NCBI GenBank assembly: GCA_036390995.1
Contig: DASWAT010000025.1
Span: 1 to 10,854 of the forward strand
Source of the DNA: DASQQQ01 sp036390995
GTDB lineage: Bacteria > Actinomycetota > UBA4738 > HRBIN12
Direction of reading: 5' to 3'
Length of the DNA stretch: 10,854 bases
Of the stretch, positions 6,780 to 10,854 are shown piece after piece. The stretch's first letter is position 1; each line of letters opens with the position of its first letter. The notes under the pieces are model-generated. The model had not been told where the DNA came from. It was given only the letters and a program-made list of their open reading frames with translations, and searched no databases. A program made the translations under genes and the position numbers.

Positions 6780-7169
6780 ATGGTCGTGAACGAGATGCGC
6801 AAGTACGTCGAGGCCACCCTGGAGAGGATGACTCCGGCGAAGGCCCAGGAGATGGCTCGCTCGGTGATGCAGGGCCAGGGCAAGGAGCAGGTCCAGAAGT
6901 TCGCCCAGGATCTCATGGACTGGTCGACCAAGAACCGTGAGCGGCTCACCGAGCTGATCCGGGGCGAGGTGCGCACCCAGCTCAAGGCGCTCGGCGTGGC
7001 CACCCGGGACGAGGTGGACTCGTTGAAGAAGCGGGTCCGTGAGCTCGAGCGGGGCGCCGGGCTCAAGAAGGCTGGGGCGAAGCGAACGACCGCGAAACGC
7101 ACCACCGCGAAGCGCTCCGCGGCGGGCTCCAAGACGGGCTCCGAGACGGGCTCGAAGGCCACCGGCTGA
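6780..7169 (+). CDS. Phasin-like protein with basic, histone-like tail
   Basis: A 129-residue protein in two parts. Residues 1-93 are a charged, heptad-like helical region: EMRKYVEATLERMTPAKAQ, then a middle helix, then ATRDEVDSLKKRVRELE, which is the ending typical of phasin/PhaF-type proteins. Residues 98-129 are a low-complexity tail, first AKRTT-AKRTT-AKRSA (100-114), then SKTGSETGSK (117-126), like the AKKP tails of PhaF and histone H1-like proteins that bind DNA. It could coat polyhydroxyalkanoate granules, tether something to the nucleoid, or simply bind DNA; no PHA synthase is in the window, so the role is open. It occupies the place of the small Rv1693 gene in M. tuberculosis, though I see no evidence of homology to it. 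The gene ends 11 nt before tlyA and is likely co-transcribed with it. Confidence 0.8.
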   Translation: MVVNEMRKYVEATLERMTPAKAQEMARSVMQGQGKEQVQKFAQDLMDWSTKNRERLTELIRGEVRTQLKALGVATRDEVDSLKKRVRELERGAGLKKAGAKRTTAKRTTAKRSAAGSKTGSETGSKATG

Positions 7170-7180
7170 GCGCGACGCGC

Positions 7181-7987
7181 GTGTCCCGGCGCCGGCTTGA
7201 CATCGAGCTGGTCCGCAGGGGCCTGGTTCGGACCAGGGCCGAGGCGCAGACGGCGGTGCGTCGCGGGTTCGTCGTGGTGGCCGGGCGGCCGGCCGTGAAG
7301 CCGTCGTCGCTCGTCTCCACGGCCGAGGCCGTCGAGCTGGCCGGGCCACCGCGGCGATTCGTCTCGCGGGGCGGCGAGAAGCTCGAGGCCGCCCTGGAGC
7401 GCTTCGGGATCGACGTGTCGGGATTGGACTGCCTCGACGTCGGAGCCTCGACGGGCGGCTTCACCGATTGCCTGTTGCAGCGCGGCGCCGGGCGCGTGGC
7501 CGCCGTGGACGTCGGGTACGGGCAACTGGATTGGTCGCTCCGGACCGATGCCCGCGTCACCGTCCTCGAGCGGACGAACGTGCGGACGCTTGCCCTCGAC
7601 GCCCTCCCGTTCGCTCCGCAGCTGGTGGTGGGGGATCTGTCCTTCATCTCCCTTCGCCTTGCCGTGCCGATCCTGGCGCGACTGGCCGATCCGGGCGCCA
7701 TCTTCGTACTGCTCGTGAAGCCCCAGTTCGAGGCGGGACCCGCCGACGTCGGCAGGGGTGGCGTGGTCCGCGATCCCAAGGTGTGGCGTCGGGCGATCCA
7801 AGGTGTGATCGACGCGTGCGTAGGGGCCGGACTCGTCCCGGCCGCGGTCATGCCGTCCCCGCTGCCCGGCCCCGCTGGCAACGTTGAGTTCCTGCTGGCT
7901 GCGGGGAGCGGTGCGATGGGCCCGACGCGAGGGCCCGACCTGGACGGCGCGATCGAGGAAGGGCGCGGGATCGAGGTGCGGACGTGA
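7181..7987 (+). CDS. tlyA: TlyA-family rRNA 2'-O-methyltransferase (S4 domain)
   Basis: A 268-residue SAM-dependent methyltransferase. An S4 RNA-binding domain (residues 4-60) begins RRRLDIELVRRGL; the linker SRGGEKL is at 62-68. The Rossmann-like FtsJ/RrmJ domain has the SAM motif LDVGASTGGFTD (85-96), VDVGYGQL (109-116), DLSFISL (152-158) and LVKPQFE (178-184). The residues K67, D152, K180 and E236 lie exactly two positions before the catalytic tetrad reported for M. tuberculosis TlyA (K69, D154, K182, E238), so an active enzyme is expected. The family methylates C1920 in 23S helix 69 and, in type II enzymes, C1409 in 16S; methylation confers capreomycin/viomycin sensitivity. GTG 7181 gives the typical family N-terminus. 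No ribosome binding site is obvious, so coupling to the upstream gene 11 nt away is likely. The 3' end overlaps nadK by 4 nt (GTGA). Confidence 0.96.
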   Translation: MSRRRLDIELVRRGLVRTRAEAQTAVRRGFVVVAGRPAVKPSSLVSTAEAVELAGPPRRFVSRGGEKLEAALERFGIDVSGLDCLDVGASTGGFTDCLLQRGAGRVAAVDVGYGQLDWSLRTDARVTVLERTNVRTLALDALPFAPQLVVGDLSFISLRLAVPILARLADPGAIFVLLVKPQFEAGPADVGRGGVVRDPKVWRRAIQGVIDACVGAGLVPAAVMPSPLPGPAGNVEFLLAAGSGAMGPTRGPDLDGAIEEGRGIEVRT

Positions 7988-8838
7988 AGCGGGTCGGGTT
8001 CGTCGTCCATCCCGCTCGGGAGGCCGCTGCGGAGGCGGCAAAGCGGCTCGGCGAGTGGCTGGGCGAACGGGGGATCGAGGCTCGGTGGTTCGAGGGCGCG
8101 CTCACGGAGGACGCCGTGGCGGCAACGACGTTCGCGGCCGGATTGGACCTCATCGTCTCGGTAGGAGGTGACGGGACGTTCCTGCGGGCGGCCCACGTCT
8201 CCTCGCGGAACGGCTGCCCGGTCCTCGGGGTGAAGGTGGGGAGGGTTGGGTTCCTCACGGAGGTCGATCCCGACGGGGCCACGTCCCTTCTCGAGCGGGT
8301 GATGGACGGCTCCGCGGTGATCGAGGACCGCTTGGCCGTGGTGGCCGAGTCCGCACGTGGTGCCTTCGAGCCGCAGTGGGCCCTGAACGAGATGATGGTC
8401 GAGAAGCGTGCCAGGCATCGGCTCGTGCGCCTGGCCCTGTACGTGGACGAGGTCTACGTGACGACCTTTTCCGCCGACGGGGTGATCGTGGCCACGCCCA
8501 CCGGCTCCACCGCCTATTCGTTCTCGGCCGGAGGACCGATCGTGACCCCGACGATCCCGTGCTTGCTCGTGACACCGGTCGCGGCGCACATGGTGTTCGA
8601 CCGGACGCTCGTCCTGTCCTCCGACGAGCACGTCACGCTCGAGGTGGTGGGCGAGGAGGCCGGATTGATCTCCGCCGACGGTAGGGAGAGCATGGAGCTC
8701 CCGGTGGGGGCCAGGGTGCGGATCGGGGCGGCGCCCAGGCCGGCTCGGGTGGTGCGGCCCGACGACGCCCCGCCCTTCCATGCGCTGGTCCGCAGCAAGT
8801 TCGACCTTCCCGACGGCGATGTCGGTATCCGAGGATAG
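7984..8838 (+). CDS. nadK: NAD kinase
   Basis: A 284-residue ATP- or polyphosphate-dependent NAD kinase, the sole route to NADP in most bacteria. Family motifs are present: GGDGT (61-65, with catalytic D63), NE (135-136, in ALNEMMVE) and DGVIVATPTGSTAYSFSAGG (165-184). In the stretch normally written G-[VI]-N-x-G-x-x-GFL, this protein reads GVKVGRVGFL, with Lys84 in place of the usual Asn. The N-terminal VHP replaces the more common H-x-GR type turn. GTG 7984 is supported by GAGGTG at 7973-7978, five nt upstream, and by the GTGA overlap with tlyA, so the two are probably translated from one mRNA. The TAG stop (8836-8838) is part of the predicted recN -10 hexamer. Confidence 0.96.
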   Translation: MKRVGFVVHPAREAAAEAAKRLGEWLGERGIEARWFEGALTEDAVAATTFAAGLDLIVSVGGDGTFLRAAHVSSRNGCPVLGVKVGRVGFLTEVDPDGATSLLERVMDGSAVIEDRLAVVAESARGAFEPQWALNEMMVEKRARHRLVRLALYVDEVYVTTFSADGVIVATPTGSTAYSFSAGGPIVTPTIPCLLVTPVAAHMVFDRTLVLSSDEHVTLEVVGEEAGLISADGRESMELPVGARVRIGAAPRPARVVRPDDAPPFHALVRSKFDLPDGDVGIRG

Positions 8839-8841
8839 GAT
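8836..8841 (+). promoter_or_regulatory. -10 element (TAGGAT) for leaderless recN
   Basis: TAGGAT fits TANNNT and is followed by 6 nt, then the recN GTG at 8848, so transcription would start on the first base of the start codon. Its first three bases are the TAG stop of nadK. No Shine-Dalgarno is present between nadK and recN, which supports leaderless translation. In actinobacteria recN is often damage-induced; I see no LexA-type palindrome around this site. Confidence 0.55.
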
Positions 8842-8847
8842 CGCCGG

Positions 8848-10560
8848 GTGCTGCGGCAGCTGCACATCAGCGGGCTCGGCGTCCTCCACGATCTGGATCT
8901 GGAGTTCGATCCCGGCCTGAACGTCCTCACCGGCGAGACCGGTGCGGGCAAGACCATGATCACCGTCGGCCTTGCGCTCGCGCTGGGGGGCCGCGGGTCG
9001 GTCACCATGGTGCGGGCGGGGAGCAGGGCCGCGCGGGTCCAGGCGCGGTTCGACGCTCCACCGGAGGCCGAGGGCACCGGGTGGACCGAGGACGGCGAGC
9101 TGATCCTGGCTCGCTCCGTGGGTGCCGATGGCCGCAGCTCGGCCCGGGTCGGCGGGGAGCTGGCTCCGGTGTCGGCCCTCGCCGGGCTCGCCGCCTCGCT
9201 CGTCGAGATGCACGGGCAGCACCAGGGGCTGCGCCTGCTCTCGCAGGCAGCTCAGACCGACTTCCTCGATCGGTTCGCCGGCGCAGAGCACCTCAGGCGG
9301 GTGACGGCCTTCCGGCAGCTCCACCTGGAGTTGGCCTCGGTGCGGGACCGCCTCGAGGTGCTCGCGGCGGCTTCCCGCGAGCAAGAGCGACAGATCGATC
9401 TCCTCGCATACCAGGTTCGCGAGATCGAAGCCGCGGGGATCCGCCCCGGAGAGCTCGCCGATCTGGAGTCCGAGGAGTCGCGGTTGGCCCATGCCGAGAC
9501 GCTGGTCGATCGGTCCGAGACGGCCCTGCGGGCGCTCTCGGGCGACTCCTCGGGGCCGGAGGGCTTGAGCTCCGCCGCGGCGGCGCTGGAGGAGGCCGGC
9601 CGGGTGGACCCACCAGCAGACGAGCTCGCGCGCCGGGCGCGGTCGTTGGCGGAGGAGGCGGCCGATCTGGCGCGCGAGGTCCGCGGATACCGGGAGGCCG
9701 TCGAGCTCGACCCGGAGCGGCTGGACGAGGTGCGCGAGCGTATCCAGGCCCTGCGAGCGCTCGAACGCAAGTACGGCGAGCGAGAGGAGGAGGTCCTCGC
9801 GTATCTGGAGGAGGCCCGGACAGGGCTCGCGTCCCTCGCTGGCTCGAACGACGAACGACAACGGCTCGCTGGGCAAGCCGAGGAGCTCGACGCGCGCACC
9901 AGGACACTTGCCGAAGAGCTTTCCGCCGCACGGGCAGACGCGTCGCCACGGCTCGCGGCGGCGGTCCAGGAGGAGTTGCGGGAGCTGGGGATGGACGGAG
10001 CCACGGTCGAGGTCGTCCTCCGAGGGCTGCCCGAGGTCGGATCCGGCGGGATGGAGCGGGTCGAGTTCCTGTTCTCCGCCGGCTCCGGCCAGCTCCCGCT
10101 GCCGCTGGCGAAGGTGGCCTCGGGAGGGGAGCTGTCGCGGACCATGCTGGCCTGCCGAAGCGTCTTGGTAGACCTCGACGACGTGCCCACCCTCGTGTTC
10201 GACGAGGTCGACGCGGGCATCGGTGGGCGGGCCGCGGCGGCGGTCGGCCGCCGCCTGGCGCGCCTGGGGCGTGTCCGTCAGGTCCTGGTGGTGACGCACC
10301 TGCCGCAGATCGCGGCGTTCGCGGACCGGCACGTCCGGGTGGAGAAGAAGGCCGGGAGCGCCTCGGCTTTCGTACTCGAGGGCTCCGAGCGGGTGGCAGA
10401 GCTCTCACGGATGCTGTCGGGGCTCCCCGCGAGCGAGACCGCCGCCCTCCACGCGGAGGAGCTCCTTGCCGAGGCTGCCAAGGCCAAGCGAGGACGAGTC
10501 GGTGCAGCCCGCACGGGCGGCGGCCCGGCTCGGAGGGGGAGTCGGGACGCCGGGTCCTGA
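8848..10560 (+). CDS. recN: DNA repair protein RecN
   Basis: A 570-residue SMC-like ATPase acting early in double-strand-break repair. The N-terminal ATPase half begins MLRQLHISGLGVL, the family start, with Walker A GETGAGKT at 29-36 and the Q-loop region EMHGQHQG at 120-127. The middle (about 150-370) is a long, Glu/Arg/Ala-rich antiparallel coiled coil with a short hinge. The C-terminal half carries the ABC signature ASGGELSR (424-431), Walker B FDEVDAGIGG (451-460) and the switch VTHLPQIAAFAD (482-493). The length is normal for RecN (550-590). The last 20 residues are a Gly/Arg-rich extension with no visible motif. It sits between nadK and steA as in other actinobacteria and probably has its own leaderless promoter. 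Confidence 0.97.
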   Translation: MLRQLHISGLGVLHDLDLEFDPGLNVLTGETGAGKTMITVGLALALGGRGSVTMVRAGSRAARVQARFDAPPEAEGTGWTEDGELILARSVGADGRSSARVGGELAPVSALAGLAASLVEMHGQHQGLRLLSQAAQTDFLDRFAGAEHLRRVTAFRQLHLELASVRDRLEVLAAASREQERQIDLLAYQVREIEAAGIRPGELADLESEESRLAHAETLVDRSETALRALSGDSSGPEGLSSAAAALEEAGRVDPPADELARRARSLAEEAADLAREVRGYREAVELDPERLDEVRERIQALRALERKYGEREEEVLAYLEEARTGLASLAGSNDERQRLAGQAEELDARTRTLAEELSAARADASPRLAAAVQEELRELGMDGATVEVVLRGLPEVGSGGMERVEFLFSAGSGQLPLPLAKVASGGELSRTMLACRSVLVDLDDVPTLVFDEVDAGIGGRAAAAVGRRLARLGRVRQVLVVTHLPQIAAFADRHVRVEKKAGSASAFVLEGSERVAELSRMLSGLPASETAALHAEELLAEAAKAKRGRVGAARTGGGPARRGSRDAGS

Positions 10561-10585
10561 CCGGCGGGGTGCTCCTGGGTTCGGA

Positions 10586-10591
10586 TACCCT
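10586..10591 (+). promoter_or_regulatory. -10 element (TACCCT) for steA
   Basis: TACCCT in the context GGATACCCT fits TANNNT and ends 5 nt before the GTG at 10597, predicting a leaderless steA transcript. It lies in the 36-nt gap after recN, where there is no Shine-Dalgarno and no terminator hairpin. Confidence 0.5.
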
Positions 10592-10596
10592 GTTCC

Positions 10597-10854
10597 GTGC
10601 CTGCGATGGACGGTGACCGCCCGGCGGGCGCGACCTGGCCGTGGCGCTACCGCTCGGAGGGTCCGGGCGGCTCCGGAGCGTGGAGGCGGATGGCGACGTC
10701 GACATCGAGGTCCAGAGGCCTGCTCCGGGGGTCGCACCGGCGACCACGCCCGCACGAGGCCGTGGCCCGCGTGGATGCACGGACGAAGCGGCTCGTGCCT
10801 CGCCTGCGCACGGGCGAGATCGCCGTGATCGACCACGAGGACCTCGACCGGGTC
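10597..10854 (+). CDS. steA: SteA-like cytokinetic protein (5' part, runs off window)
   Basis: Only the first 86 codons are visible. After a Pro/Gly/Arg-rich leader comes SRGLLRGSHRR, then VARVDARTKRLVPRLRTGEI followed by AVIDHEDLDRV, which matches the conserved start of the actinobacterial SteA family (M. tuberculosis Rv1697: GTARVD...RLLRRVCPGDI...DLDRI). SteA has an N-terminal thiamin-pyrophosphokinase-like domain and a C-terminal membrane anchor and acts with SteB in cell-wall synthesis and daughter-cell separation in Corynebacterium; those parts are outside the window. The position right after recN matches the conserved order. The start is uncertain: GTG 10597 (leaderless, favoured by the -10), ATG 10606, or ATG 10690, which would give a leader closer to the Rv1697 length. 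Confidence 0.87.
   Translation, partial: MPAMDGDRPAGATWPWRYRSEGPGGSGAWRRMATSTSRSRGLLRGSHRRPRPHEAVARVDARTKRLVPRLRTGEIAVIDHEDLDRV

Noticed and set aside
8780..8850. LexA/SOS-type operator upstream of recN
   Set aside because: I looked for a GAAC-N4-GTTC-like palindrome and found none near the recN start.
7063..10332. A 1089-codon open frame on the minus strand across tlyA, nadK and recN
   Set aside because: It runs antisense through three well-supported genes. Its translation is Arg/Pro/Gly-rich low complexity with no recognisable domain. In GC-rich DNA an antisense frame opposite biased third codon positions rarely meets a stop.

Overview
The window is a gene-dense, very GC-rich stretch of an actinobacterial chromosome. 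Its left edge is the 3' half of a 23S rRNA gene followed by 5S rRNA and a strong terminator. Its right part is the conserved actinobacterial order HAD phosphatase - (small gene) - tlyA - nadK - recN - steA, the order found in Mycobacterium tuberculosis from Rv1692 to Rv1697. GTG starts, TANNNT -10 elements placed directly before start codons (leaderless transcripts), SteA and the Rv1691-type TPR protein all point to Actinomycetota. The DUF1015 gene, the phasin-like gene and the extra genes between the Rv1691-like and Rv1692-like genes suggest a deep-branching, perhaps uncultured lineage rather than a classical Streptomyces or Mycobacterium; that placement is inference.

Layout. 1-1056: 23S rRNA (E. 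coli positions from about 1845 to the end). 1139-1258: 5S rRNA, with two small hairpins in the spacer before it and a 12-bp UUCG hairpin terminator after it (1266-1293). 1339-2031 (+): Rv1691-like TPR protein. 1973-3028 (-): metallo-beta-lactamase-fold hydrolase, overlapping the TPR gene tail to tail. 3119-3436 (+): short OB-fold single-stranded DNA-binding protein. 3501-4682 (-): DUF1015 protein. 4689-5063 (+): small TPR protein, coupled to 5060-5854 (+), a HAD-IIA phosphatase. 5845-6651 (-): rhomboid serine protease. 6780-7169 (+): phasin-like coiled-coil protein with a Lys/Arg/Thr-rich tail. 7181-7987 (+): tlyA. 7984-8838 (+): nadK. 8848-10560 (+): recN. 10597-end (+): 5' end of steA.

How the genes fit together. 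The right half is housekeeping: rRNA 2'-O-methylation (TlyA), NADP supply (NAD kinase), double-strand-break repair (RecN) and cell-wall/cytokinesis (SteA). The tlyA/nadK pair overlaps by 4 bp and is probably co-transcribed from the phasin-like gene. recN and steA each appear to have their own leaderless promoter; the recN -10 hexamer contains the nadK stop codon. The window also carries both tlyA and the 23S nucleotide it is expected to methylate (helix 69, position 76). The left half is a patchwork of alternating strands with tail-to-tail overlaps and closely spaced divergent starts. I see no mobile element, CRISPR array, tRNA, prophage or toxin-antitoxin pair, and no clearly new defence or biosynthetic system. 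The most useful observations concern gene order, promoter architecture and a few unusual protein variants.
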